From Motacilla alba alba (taxonomy: Eukaryota > Chordata > Aves > Passeriformes > Motacillidae), in contig NC_052020.1 of the NCBI RefSeq assembly GCF_015832195.1, forward strand, positions 2,170,001-2,234,000: a stretch of 64,000 nucleotides of DNA, written 5' to 3'. This document shows positions 24,411 through 37,575 of the stretch, one piece after another. Under the pieces are notes generated by a model that ran no database searches, was not told the origin of the DNA, and worked only from the letters and a program-made list of their open reading frames with translations. The first letter of the stretch is position 1. Each line of letters starts with the position of its first letter. The position numbers and the translations under genes are program-made.

Positions 24411-24446
24411 CTGCAGGGAAGAACCACCCAGGGAAGTTACAGTCAG
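24411..24446 (-). other. Splice acceptor and possible branch point of the NELL1 exon
   Basis: Read on the minus strand, the exon is preceded by TTCTTCCCTGCAG, a good 3' splice site with AG at 24412-24411. The pyrimidine tract is short and interrupted by GGGTGG. A CTGAC sequence fitting yUnAy places a possible branch adenine at 24443, about 32 nt upstream of the exon. The branch point is inferred; the acceptor is clear from the reading frame. Confidence 0.85.
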
Positions 24447-26655
24447 ACTTAGTGAAATGAATAACATCACATTACAGAAAATAAATTCCATTTCCAACTC
24501 CAAAGGCAATCTGTTTAAACACTAGTACTAAAAAACAAGGCAAATTCAGTAGAAAACATTCCTAAAAATAGAGCTAAAACTCCTGTATCATAGCAATGTG
24601 TTCCTTCCCACTGTTCTTCATGAAACATTATTTCTTTTTTTAATTCTGGAAAAGTAACACATACATTTGGGGTTTTTTTGCAATGTTAAAAACCAAAAAC
24701 TGATGTGGTTTTCAAACACATGAATAGCATCAAAGTACGCAATACTGAAAATCCTAACTCTTCAAGGCACAGGAACTCCATACAGCATGGGCTCAGTTGC
24801 AGTGCTGGTCAGATATGCCACACAAGGTTTGCCAGGACAGTGCAGGAGCAGATTCCACTGCCTAGTTGAACAGTGAGTTCTCCACACCTCCAGACTCATC
24901 CAAGTGCTCTGGCAATGCCCTGGCCCTGGACACACAACTGCTGCAGGAGTTACTGGCCAGGGCTCTCTGCCACCTCCACATGTCACACAAGGAGAAGACT
25001 GAACCAGTCACCTAGGGTCATTTTATAGTTTGCATTACATCAAAGCCAAAAAAAACCCCATTACTAAGGAGCAGCAAAAGCTTGACCTCATGTCTCTGCT
25101 TAAGCAATCTTTATTGCTGCTGTACATTCAAAATCCAAAACTGTTTTCACAATAGTGACTCAAACCTGTCATTTACTTGCCTGTTTAAATATCTCAAAGC
25201 TCTGTCATATTGTAAACTGTAAAATCTTGTCCCTTCCTTTTTTTACAAAACCAGATATTATACTGAAGAATTTTCTTTATTTTTTTTCTCAGCAGGATAG
25301 ATTTTCTGCTTAGCAGCACAGATTTTACATGAAGTAATTCATGGTTTTCAAAATATTAATTCTAGTGTTACATATGTCCAACACAAAGAAAGATGAATAG
25401 GAGACATTTTTTCCCCCTATTCCTTTCTTTTTCTTATTGATTGCTCACACTCTGGAAAGGTATCAATTGACACCACAGCTGAAGAATCTCCTCGGCTCAT
25501 GGAGTGGTCACCTCAAAGTGCATCCTCCTATCACACCCCTCTGCACAGCCATCTACAGTCTCCCTTCTCCCTCCACACAGTGCTTACGGAAACACAGCAC
25601 CAAAACATCAGCATTCAGCCCCAGAATGTAGGAGGGGGAGGGGGGAAGTTTAATTGTGCACATGCTGAGTTCTTGGTTACCTAAAATCAGGTATCTTGTT
25701 TAACCTTCCTAAACTGAAGCAGCTGCAGTTGAGATACACCCCCATTTTCCAGGCTCTGAAAATGAAACACATGCCAGCTACACTCACACTTCCTACATTA
25801 CAGACATCTGTCCAGCAGGATCTACCAGCTAAATCTCTTCATGCTGGCCAGCAAACAGCTGGCAGCTGCCAGCAATTTCTGACTGCTGCCAACTTGGGAT
25901 GAATTAGAAATGATGGCCTGGAGGCAAAATACTTTGTATACCACTGCAAACACCTTAAACTATCTCATTCTTGCACTTCTGTTGTTTCAGTTGCAGTGCC
26001 ACTTGATGAAATGAATTTTAAAAAGTCAGGAGCATCAATATACGAAAGATAAAAGCCAGAAGAAATCCTCCCACATGTCTTGTTATCACACCACTGAGTG
26101 CATGAGCCACTTGGGAAACTCTCAGGTGTTGACGTGCGTTCACACTGATCTGCTTGCAGACTATTTTTAATAGGCTTTTTGAGCATAGCTTTGAGGAGTT
26201 TTGCTCTTGCATATCTAATAATTTTCTACCATAAAAGGAAAAGGAATGAAAAGAGGTCTGCAAAGGAAGCAAGAATGTCAAGACAGCAACCAATTCACCC
26301 GAAAATTAACCTTACACACTACCCTACATCTCCTGCTCCCTCACTACACTTCTCTTTATTCCCCCAAGGGGTAGTGAGAGGATTAAAAGCCTCAGAGGTG
26401 AAAGAATTCGAACTTAGATTCATTGCAAAAACAGCCCAGGTTGCTGCAACAAAAAATCTGAGAACACTTAAGAGATAAAAAAAATTCATTATCTATATGA
26501 AAATACTGCTATGAGAGAATATCTCAAACAGAGACTACCAACTTCAAGTGATGACTTGACTATAAATAGAAGAATTGAGAAAATCTGGTACTGGGTCACT
26601 GCAGAAGTTCCAGAGCCCAGAACAAAAAGCCTGAGCCTAACAAAGGAAGCAAAAG

Positions 26656-26688
<33 letters not shown>

Positions 26689-29600
26689 AGATCTGTGTCT
26701 TCAAACTTTATTCATTTATGTAACTGTCTTTGCAATCTTTAGGGGTTACATTTTCCATAAACCCTTTCAACATTTCAGATTTTCTTTTACCTTTGCAGTA
26801 TTAGCCTTCCACTAACACATGCATTTTCTTTAGAGAGAATGATATTGAGAGGTCAAAACTGGCAAAGAATTTTCTTATTAAAGCCTGTAGGGCAACACTA
26901 AATCTGTTGCTCTGGACCACAATGCTACAAATACATGTAAAAGGTTAGGTATTCATCACAAAAAGCTTTGGCTTTTTACTTAATATTGTTAAAGTAAAAG
27001 CGATAAAGCACACAGTGGTATATATCAACTCAGCTGTAATGGAGTTCAAATTGTGATTCATGTGTATGGATTGCTTGTTGCATTTGAAATATTAAAGCTC
27101 ATCTTCTAGTGGTCTTTGGAGGTGACAAAAATACATGATTTATGCTTCTCTCTAGGCTGGTGAAGTAGTTTGTTTTTCTTTTAAAAAGGTATACTTATGG
27201 TCTTTAAAATCAGACTTGACACGGCATAATTATCACCACATATCACCGGCTTCCATCTACATCAGCTCCCACTCTGCACCAACAGAGACCTTTGGGCTGC
27301 AGCTTTCAGCAAGGTCTGCTGTGTTAGAGGGTGGGCTGGCCTGGGAAGGGACTGGTACACCACCGGGTTCCAGTGTCTCCTCAGCAGCCAGTGAAACAGG
27401 GCTTACCCTCAGTGCAGAGCTCTCCTTACAGCACTACTCACACACCCTATAGCTAACTGGCTATCTCCATGGCTCTACTGCAATAAACAGAGAATGTGAA
27501 CTCATAGGCAATACGAGAAGAAAATACCTGTCATTAGTTGTGCCAGTGCACTCAGCAAGGCTGTGAGTAGACTGGGATAATAAAACACAAGGAAACTATC
27601 TCAGAGGAGTGGCCTCCTTAGCACCTGACAGGCGAGCACCTCATACCAACCACGGAAACCAGGTGGGAGGGGAAGACAACACAAATGGTGTTCAAGCATG
27701 GCCAAGGAAAGAGGTTTTCTCATCTGCAAATGTACTTTACAAACTGTCCAAACCACTTAACTCTCTTTATGCTAGATTTAGAATCCTATTACTACATATC
27801 TGTAATGCTTAAAGATGACAAGAAGACACCAGATCTCAACTAAAGCACCTCTTTACTGTTTGTCCTGCCCAATAAGTCACATCAAACCAAAATAATTTCA
27901 GCTGTAAAGAAGGCACAATAGCTATGAACGGCAATGGGAGTTTGGTCCATTCAGCCCAAGATGAAACGGACCTATTGTTTTTTAAACTGTTAGTCCTGTA
28001 ATAACCATGAGGGAACAATTTTAAAACAAAGCACTCTCTGCCTCTGGAATTGTATGCCAGTCTTTCCATGCACTTAACAATAATCCCTTTACACATTAGT
28101 ATTGTCATCACCTGTTGTTTGGGGCTTTGTTTTCAGTTTAACTACTGAAAGACAGTAACATACAAATCAAAACAAAATGAAACAAACGATGAAGTATTCC
28201 AGAGCAGTAGCAGATTATGTATTTTTATCATAATCAATTATTCTATTTGCAGCTATCTCCCAGTTACTCACTTTCCAGTTGGGGACTATACCAAACAGAA
28301 TTCTCGGAAACTCTGTAGGGAAGCAAAGGCAGAAAATCAAAAACGGGGGGAAAGAAAACCCAGCTTTGCAGAAAGCTCTGATGTCTAATTCATGATTATT
28401 AATGTGGGGGAGGATTCCCCTCCCCTCTTTTTATTCCAGTCAGTACTATGCATTGACTTGAATGGTATTAGACCCTGGTCTACATAATCAGGATTTTTAA
28501 AAATGTGAAATCAAACAGTGTTACAATTTAAGTAATGTCAAATCTTAAAGTATGCTCACAAGCTGATGGAATAATATCAATGAAGTGTCCAAAACAGCAG
28601 AGAACAGCAGTAGTGGAGCACAAGACAGGTCCTGAAATTTTAGCAAACTTATGCTTATGCTAAAATGAACACATGCCATTTTCACTCCACTGACTTAGCT
28701 GCTCCTTGGTTATTATACTTGCTTGTTCTCCAGATTCTCCCTGATTCAGCCCTCCCCTGCTCTTATCTCCTTTCCACTGTCAAACTCACTTGACTTCAGC
28801 TCCATCGCCTTTCTGTTTTTCCTTTTCACCCTCCCTCTGCCTGTCTTCTTTCTCATACATCTCATGCATCTAACATACCCCACACCTGGTTTTTACCTTT
28901 AGCACAGGCCTGGTTTCTCAAATTGTGCACCAGAATCTTCAGGGAGCCATAAAGCACTAGACACGGCAGTCAGCAGTTCCCCATGAGCTGGCAGCAGCTC
29001 AGCCTCCCCCAATTGCCTGAGTAAGAAGAAATTTATTACTGGCACCAAATGTTTAGGCTAGCCTTAAAACTGTTTACCAACAACTGTTTACCAGCCTCCT
29101 TGGTAGCAATTCATCTCCTCCAAGGCAGGGCAGCAGTACAACTCTGCCTTGGGGATGGAGCTACTGCCCATTCAGAGGCAGGCAAAGAGCCCAAAAGAAG
29201 AGCAGATAAGCCAAAGAAAAACGTCCCTTTCAACAAGGCTGAGAAATATCACCCTAATGTCATTAAGTAACTAACTAGTGAAAAATGCATTCATAAATTA
29301 GGGCTGGTGTAGCATCGACTGGGAATCCAAAGGCAATAAAATAACTATCAATATAATAATATCAGGAAGTATTATCACTTTGACTTTTAGAGCATCATTA
29401 AAACGGTGCAGCCTCTTCCTCTCCACACAGTTTAGAAGTGCTTTACATTGATATACCCACTTCATGATACTTCAAGAGTATCAATATTCCAAATCTGCTT
29501 TCTGTCTATTTAACTGTTGCTCTAGGGATGGAAACTGTACAACTATCAGGTTAAACAACTAAACAAATAAATATTTTCAAGCACATATTCACATGCAAAT

Positions 29601-31376
29601 CACACTTGCACAGTCATCCTTTCCAGAGCAGACCAGTCCCAAAAAAAGTATTCCCCCAAAAAAGAAGGACAAAAATAAAAATTCAAGGGAAGGTTCCTGG
29701 TCTTTATTTCAACAGTATTAAGCTTAAATACTTTCACCATTCACACTCAAGGAAGCAATTGATTATTCTCAAAAAGAGATCACAACATTTTGCTACCTGT
29801 TTCTCAGCTACAGTAGTAAACTGCCCAGGAACGTGGTTCTTTCCTAAAATCTGTCCTAGGGGAGCCTTAGATGTTAAAATATTGCCTAGGTACAATACAA
29901 TCCCTACTCCATCCTTGTTATTGCTTACAATAATACACAAGTCATCAGCCTCTTTACATCAGGTTATGATCTTTTGCTGAAAAAATGAAAATTTAAAAAA
30001 AAACTGATTTCCATAGCCTGAATCAGCAATGATCTGACCAATTCCCTGACTCTCTGGAGTCAGAGAATTTCATCTATAGTCTTTCCTGGTCATCATTCCT
30101 CAAAACAACCCAATCCTGTCTTGAAAGGCAGCACTCAGCCCTTTTTAAAAATCTTGCTGTTCAGACAATCTAGTGTCCCTCTCAGCAAGAAGTTTTTCCT
30201 TTTATTATGCTACTAAATTCTGCTTCTCTCTAAGGAAAACTGAAAATTTGCAGTTCCACTCTCCTTTGTGCTTTCCATCATTACACTGGCAAATTATGTG
30301 CACTGGTATGGTGGGATGGTCCCAAAGAACCTTGAGATCTCTTAGGATAAAACCAGTTTATTTAAATGGAAGCTCTCCTAAAAGATCATTTCAATCAGTT
30401 CAAAAGCTGCTATTGCTGTGTTAACGTCAAAGAAAATATAAGTAATGTGTTGTTGTTTTTAATATAAAGAAACTGTTTTCTTAACCCTAAGTGCATTCAT
30501 TTGATAAATACATTAATAGAAAATGTTCACAGACTTAATACTTTTTTTTTAAATGTTTGCAGCTATAGCTCTTAGGGATGGTTGATAACTTATTCATAAG
30601 GTATCTCTGACAGTTGTAAATAAGTTATTTTAAAAAATATGCAGCCAGAATTCACATATGATAACACAGCTTAAGAGAATGCAGATTAAAAATAATCACA
30701 GAAAGCAAAATTAAACATTTGGGGAAACAGGTTTTGGCTAACAGCAGCAGCTCAGTCATTTGCTCCAACATGCCAAAGCAACTAGGAAAAACAAGTCAAA
30801 ATTCTGCTTGTACTGTTGTAGCAGCTGCTGTGATGTTTAGAACTAACTGAAGTTAAAAAAGATTGCTTTATCTGGGATTACTCAAGCCTTTTAATTTTTT
30901 GCTTCTAATTATTCTTTGAAACTATACTGATATTTCTATTTAGAATGCACAGCAGCAGAACAGGCTACTAAGGAGTGTGCCTGAGTGGGTGTAAGGATTT
31001 TTTCTTTAAAGACACTGCTGAATTTGCTCTTCCCCTCAGTGGCTTATGAGAGATCATGTAACAAGCAAGCCACTTCTCATTTTGGGAGTCTGCCAGGCCA
31101 GCAGGATTCAGGATTTTTACCCAAGTCAGTGCCACCTTCCCTGCTCTCCAGCTACTCCCTGGCCCCTTGGACTCCATCAAGGCAGATAAATGCCTTTGAG
31201 GACACTCTGCTGTAAGGGATTCTTGGATTCTGAGGAACATTCATTACATCCTTTCATGGACATTATGGCAGAGAGGTTCTTTGACACCCCCAGGTATTTT
31301 AACATACTCAGGAATACCAGCAGTTACTTGAAGTAAGAATTTTGTATGTCAGGGAAATGACCTCATGTCCTTTAGG
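24447..31376. other. Intronic stretch upstream of the exon
   Basis: No second exon, RNA or clear transposon was recognised. Somewhat GC-richer patches at about 24760-25000 and 27220-27450 have open frames on one or both strands but no protein signature. An interrupted poly-A tract lies at 26657-26689. Confidence 0.5.
26657..26689. repeat. Interrupted poly-A tract (A19-G-A13)
   Basis: A 33-bp near-pure A tract with one G. No retrotransposon or processed-pseudogene body was recognised in front of it. Confidence 0.9.
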
Positions 31377-31400
31377 AAAAAAAAAAAAAAAAAAAAAAAA
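31377..31400. repeat. Poly-A run (A24)
   Basis: Twenty-four consecutive A, the longest uninterrupted A run in the window. It lies about 100 bp before a CR1 tail, but CR1 elements do not end in poly-A, so the two are probably unrelated. Confidence 0.92.
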
Positions 31401-31499
31401 CAATGATTACTGCTGCCTCTTGAACTGTATTAAGTGCTCTGAAAACAGCAAGATGTAATGACAGGTAGCCTGGGAGAAATACTGAGAAAATGCTTCATT

Positions 31500-31717
31500 C
31501 TGAGGCTTCAAACTGACAGAGGGTGGGTTTACATGAGATATTGGGAAGAGATTCTTTCATGCGAGGGTGGTGAGGCAAGAGCAGTACGCCCAGAGGAGTC
31601 GTGGTGCCCCATCCCTGGAAGTGTTCTAGTGGAAAGTATCCTTTCCCATGGCAGGGGGCTTGGAAACAGGTGTTCTTCAAGGCCCCTTCCAACTCAAACC
31701 ATTCTGTGACCCTGTGC
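31500..31717 (+). mobile_element. CR1 LINE 3' end with internal deletion
   Basis: Sense CR1 tail: TTCAAACTGACAGAGGGTGGG, GAGATATTGGGAAGAGATTC, 'gagggtggtgaggcaagagc', CCCATCCCTGGAAGTGTT, then directly CTAGTGGAAAGTATC. The usual 'caaggccaggttggatgg..caacctggt' segment (about 35 bp) is missing. It ends CATTCTGTGACCCTGTG, a worn terminal octamer. Confidence 0.93.
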
Positions 31718-34700
31718 AAATTCTGCTGATTATAATTAGACCCCTTGAACTAAAATGGAGGTAATCCCATATAAACTGGTGCTGGCCCTACAGGAGCTGT
31801 TGGGTGTCAGAACTTTGCAGGAGCAAGCCTACAGCAGGAGAAGCTGTTTGCTCTTTGTAGAGTCATAACCAGGAGATTTCAGGGGTTACAGAGCTATGGC
31901 TGTATCCCCCAAGAACAGCACATATCATAAACTAGCAGAGATCTGGGCTCTCTCTATCCACAGTCAGAGCCACAGTCCTGGCAATATTGCCAAGGACTCT
32001 GCAGCAGGTAACAGCTAAATTCAGTGAAAGGTAAGGGAGAAGCTTAGAAAAAGAATGTCATTCAAATAGAATGCATTTTGAAAGCTTCTCTTATAAAAAT
32101 ATTGAATTAGAAATAAACCCATGTAGCTCTAAGTCTCATAATGATGTTAGGGTTTTTTTAATACATATTTTAACTTAAAAACAGCTCCAAAATGGCTGTT
32201 CTTTTTATTATTTTTATGAAAGATGTTGTGTTCAATATTTCACATTGTGAATGCTTTAATCCATCAGCCATACTTTTTCAAAGTTAGTAAATAATCATAT
32301 TTGGACATGTTATCTTTTTCAGAAAAGAAGTTTTCTTAAGGCTTCTCTACAAGTGTTAATTTAGGAATAAATAAACATATCTACAGATGTGATAAGTAAA
32401 ATGTTGGTGTTCCTAAGCTCCATTCTTGTACATACAATAAATGCTTGCATAGGCATTGCAACATGTAGCCAATAAAGAAAATATTGTTTAAATTCACCAT
32501 AATAATCATGCCTGGCAGTGCAACAGAAATTAAATAGTACAGAAAACATCAAAAACCACTGGCTTTTCCTGTCCTCCCTCAGGTATGGTGTATATTTTTT
32601 CCAGAAAGCAGGAGATGTTTTGGGAATCTTCTAGCTGCTGAGGAGAAGATAGTGGGGGGAAAAGGCTTATCACACAGGGTGGATGTGGGACAAATTCTTT
32701 TCACCCAAGATGGTTTGATAAGCCAAACAGTAAATGGTGAGACATCCTGTCACCCTCTGCCAGCACAGCACATCTCTGGGCAACTGCAAACTTTGAGCTT
32801 TGCAATCAGCACTCTGACACTTCTCCATCACCCCCATGCTGAAACCTGGAGCAACGACAAGGGTCTGATCTGAGCATGTTCCCTCACAAATCCATGCAGA
32901 CCAACAAATATGTAAATATCTGGGAAGCCTGTTCCCTTACAGAAGTGGTGCTCACCAGGGCAGCACAATTTGCTTCCCTGGGATACACAGGGACCTAATC
33001 GCTTTCCCCTGGCTAGAACACAGGATAGAAACCTCACCAAATTACCACAGGGAAAGAAGTGGGAAGAATTATATATAATAAATCTAACTGGACTACTCTC
33101 CCTTAGTAGTACTATCCCTTAGTACTACTCTTTCACCCATTTTTCTTTTTCAAAGGCTCTTAATGCACAAGAATTCATTCTAAATCCAACTGCTTACATG
33201 CTGAGCTGTAAGAGTTACCATTACGTAAGTCTAGTACAAATAAAAGGTTATGCTGCTACTGCTCACAAATATATTACTGCCCATTAGAAAACAAAGCAAA
33301 ATAATCACCTCACTCTCAGGAAAACAGCTCTGTTCCCTAGAATGACTGCTCCTACTTTACTACATAAATGTACTCCCGAAGCCAGGCTTGCTTTGGTTTT
33401 GATTTCACTTTTAAAAGAAACTCCTGGATCTCAGCAAGCACTGAAGAAATAAATTCTGCTATCCAAAAAGGAATGCAAGACTTCTGTAACAGATTCACCT
33501 CCTTATTTATTGTTATTTTTAAATCTTTCCAAACACTCTGAGAGATACCAGTGGATGCTTACACAGAGGGAGGATGGAAGGGAAGAGGTGAGGGTTTGTT
33601 TTTTTCCTAATCTTCCATTTACCTGTATTAGCCAAGCAGTACAATACATTGAAATAACTCTTATCTATTTTCATTCAGCTCATACCTTACCTTTTCAACC
33701 CCCTCTATCTGATTTACTAATGGCTGGGGTTGAACAATGGATTATTATATCAAAAGGAGCAATTCTTTCTTCATGCCATTATACTGAGAGTAATTATATT
33801 AAATATATTGTTCCATCAGCATGTGTCTTATGCCATCATCCACCATTTTTCTTTCGCTCTCTATTTTTTGCCCAATACTCTTACCCAGTTTTTCTCCTTC
33901 TATATCCATCCTGCCATATTGATTGGCTTACTCTTCCAAATCCACACAGATGCTATCTTCAAATGATAAATTGCAAAAGGCTGCCCATGTAATTGATCTA
34001 GAATCCCTGTGCCCACAGCAACATTTTATTGTGGCATTTTGAAGGATGCTGTAGCTCTCTGAAAAATTAAATGCTTATGAAAACTGTATGGAGCTTTTTT
34101 GGGGTGGTGTCTCTATCATGTTTGAAAAAACCTACAGCCCCTGGACAACTACTAGCCTAGTATTTCATAATGACTTTAAGTATATATTGTTATAACAAAT
34201 GAGACAGATAACAAGTTAGTAGCAAAAATCATATCAAATTAATACTCCACACAATTTTGCACTGAAGTAATTTTTTCACCCAAGGACTGACTATTTGTGC
34301 AGCACACAGGCTACAGAACAATATTGTCCCATGCTGCCGAACATCAACTGTGCCCTATCTTCTCTATTTATGGCCTTCATTTTCCTAACTATTCTCTTAA
34401 CGTCTTTTCAGCAATTCATTATTCAGCTGTTTCCACCACATCTTGCTTCCCTATCCAGCTCTGCTGAAAAATCCATGAGGAAGCACTGAAGGGGCAGACT
34501 CATCACCATTGCTGAGTTGGCAACACTGCCTCCTCACTGCCACATAATTCAAACCAGGTGCTTCCACATGATAGAGGATTTACTGGTTTCATTTTCATGG
34601 GTCCAGATTATTTATTCCCTGTTAATCAGGTTCCACAGAGGATAAAGACTAATATCATATTCAGATAAGGAAATTATAGATCATGGCAAAACAGTTCCTT

Positions 34701-35892
34701 TCTGAGTATCCCTCAGAGCCATGCTAAACACATTTTAGTGTTCCACATCCTTGCTATGCAATCTAGTGTTATTGTTTGTGCCTTTTTAAATTTAATTTCA
34801 TCTATAATGTAAAAATAAACACTGAAACATCAGCAGAATAAAACCACCTAATTTTAGATATTATAAATATTTTTCCCTATAAACACAATCCTAATTGACA
34901 TAACTGGAAAGTGCTAGATAGATCTCTCATCAGCAAATATGATAATCAGGTGTGATTTACAGCACTAGTTACTAAAGGAGGCATTTCTGGTTTGGAGATT
35001 GCAACAGTTCTGCATTTCTTAGGCATAACCTGAGGTGAAACAAATTAGAGGAACAGTAAGAGGGGATGGGGGGAAATCCAACAGCTGATCATAAAAATAT
35101 TCTTTACCTGCAACCCAAAGTCCTGCCTCAACACTTAGGATAAATTTTATTTTAATTGCTTTGCTTTTGGCTATGAAATTGAACTGGTGATTTAATGCTT
35201 TCCCCTTTGATAACATAGTCACATGCCTAGCTGCAGTTAAAAAAATAAGAAATTGCAACACTCACGTCCTTAATATTTCATTTTTAGTAACTCTTCATCT
35301 ACATTACTACATAGCCCATCATTATAGGGTGTTTTACAATATATGTTTCAGATACATTTCCTTTATCAGGGTCGGCTACTGAGGAATACATTCACAGATT
35401 CCCTTGAGTTCCACCAAGGCAAATGGTCAGAGCACAAAGAAAGGCTGGAGCAGAGATTTACAGAGCCAGTCCTTCCCAGCCATGAAAGCTAACTGTGAGA
35501 GATGTGCAACTTGCTTGATGGTTTAATGGGAGACCTTGAATGGCCATATGCCCTCCTGCCAGGAGCCCTACTGCAAACAAGCTTCCTGAGCTTTCCAGAA
35601 GCAGGGTTTTAATTTGTAGAACACAGCACACCTTTGGGAGTAGAGGTTGGGAACAGAGGCAGCATTATGTTGCTAATTGTGATAGTGAATTACTATTTTA
35701 TTGCCAGCATCATTACATAAATTTCAGAGCATGTTATCAGCAATAAGACCCAATTCCAGCATGGCCACGGCTGGCTTTTACCAGCTCTTCCAAAACGCAG
35801 CAAAATTCTCTGTAAAATACAGGAATGCACAGCAGGGTAGTGGCAAAGACATACTTTAACATAGGTTAAAGTAATCCTTGTGAAAGTTAGCA

Positions 35893-35942
35893 GAAAGCCC
35901 AGAAATGAATAATGAATTGTTGAAAGCCCAGAAATGGGCTTT
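35893..35942. repeat. Short direct repeat with a hairpin
   Basis: GAAAGCCCAGAAATG occurs at 35893-35907 and again at 35922-35936. The second copy runs into GGGCTTT, giving an AAAGCCC..GGGCTTT stem. It is probably a small local duplication. Confidence 0.8.
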
Positions 35943-36326
35943 GAACCAACCTACTGAATAGTCTGTGTGTGTGTACTTATTTGTACACTGCAGAGGAAGG
36001 TGAATCAACAAAGATCTCACCTGAATGAAGAGAAAGAAAAGGAGGGTTGAATGAGCATTACTGATTCCAATTGCTGTGTGCTGACTCTAATTTTTATGCT
36101 AGATTAAACTTTATTTAATAGCAAAATAGTAACTCTTAAATTGCTGTTGATGAAACCTTTATGTATTTTGTCTGCAGAGAACCATTACGAAAACCATGTG
36201 AGATTCCATTATCAATATAAAGATGGAAACTTCTATAGATATCTAATGCATTTTCATCATCTCGATTAAGAAGCAAATTCTGGCCTGATTTCATTGGTAA
36301 TTCTACATTAGTTGTAAATAAATGAT

Positions 36327-36341
36327 AAAAAAAAAAAAAAA
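36327..36341. repeat. Poly-A run (A15)
   Basis: Fifteen consecutive A after 'gtaaataaatgat'. No source element was recognised. Confidence 0.9.
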
Positions 36342-37575
36342 GACAGCAAAACTAGACAAGCTGTGGATAGAAAGTCAATACCAAAATCAATGAAAAATAC
36401 TCCTCATCCCAATGGTTTCCAATGCTTTCACCTCACTCCACATGTATTTCAAGCTATTGTTCGCCTTTTATTAACAGCAATGTAACCTCATCACATTGTG
36501 GCACACAGCACGAGGTCACCCAGAGAGTAAAGCCAGACAGGATGCTATGAAAATACACTCCCACTGCTAGAGACTTTAAAAAACGTGAAGTGATAATTGT
36601 CAAAGCAAACCTACTCCACGCAGAATTCATGAGATTATATAATACAGACCCTACTTTGAAGAGTCTCTGAGATTTTTCCTGCACCAAAGTTCTCATTTTT
36701 ATAAATGGAAAAAAGGTACTGAGAATACAAATCTCTCATCAATGCAAATCAATGCCTATACCAGCATAAAACAGGAAATATTAATTTGTAGCTGCCAAGT
36801 GCAGAAGAGAGCTAGCAGGCACTGGAGTGACCTGGTCCCCCAACAAACCCAGTTGCTGCAGAGTGCTACATGAAGCTTAAATCCCAGACAAAAAATGTGT
36901 TTAAAAAAGTAATTAACATTTTTTACTTTAGTACATTAAGGTACACTGTTCTACTAACCTGTGCTCTGTGCGCATGTCCCTCTCCCAAATATCCTTTGCT
37001 TTCCTGCACAGCAGCAAAATAATCACCTCCAGAAAGGTAGTGACCATGAAAACCTCCACTTTACCCACAAGAGGAATAACAGCACTTCTAGGATTGCTGC
37101 AAACAGAAGTGAAGGGAGAAGCCACTGCCTCTATTTACCTCATTATGATGTCTGCCCTTTCATGGAAAGCAAAGGAAGTGCCTCAAAAAGGTTCAGAGTA
37201 ACAATGCTGACAAAATAAAAGACATTTCCTAAATGCTGGGAAAAGAAGAGATGAAACTGAGCTTAAGAGGGAAGTAAGGGCCTAGATGTTAACATACACA
37301 TACACGTTAGAGAACATGGACAGGCTAGAGCTCCTGCTGATGGGCTGTAACACAAGACCAAGATGATTGTAAAATTGAAAGGAGAAAAGCACAAGACATT
37401 ACATTTCCACAACAGAAAAAACCCTTGTATCACATTCCAAAGGTGGTCATCCTTCTCAAAACAAACAGTTAGAACAGCTCCTTCTGCTGAGAAAGTATAG
37501 AAAGAGCATTTCAGAATTTATGCCACTGTCACATGTACCGCATGCCTTTCTCCAGAAAAGAAACCCTCATTTCAC

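Larger units (their letters stand above)
31718..37575. other. Unique intronic stretch, no gene seen
   Basis: AT-rich intron with no recognised gene, RNA or transposon. It has a CCCAGAAATG direct repeat/hairpin at 35893-35942 and an A15 run at 36327-36341. The 160-codon open frame at 33510-33992 shows no domain and is treated as chance. Confidence 0.5.

Noticed and set aside
24180..24509. 109-codon minus-strand open frame over the exon
   Set aside because: It reads the exon in the wrong frame (MSVLPRC instead of DIDEC). The true frame is fixed by the six EGF cysteines and the splice sites.
33510..33992. 160-codon plus-strand open frame, hydrophobic in part
   Set aside because: No domain recognised; hydrophobic content comes from T-rich sequence. 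No exon boundaries or partners seen.
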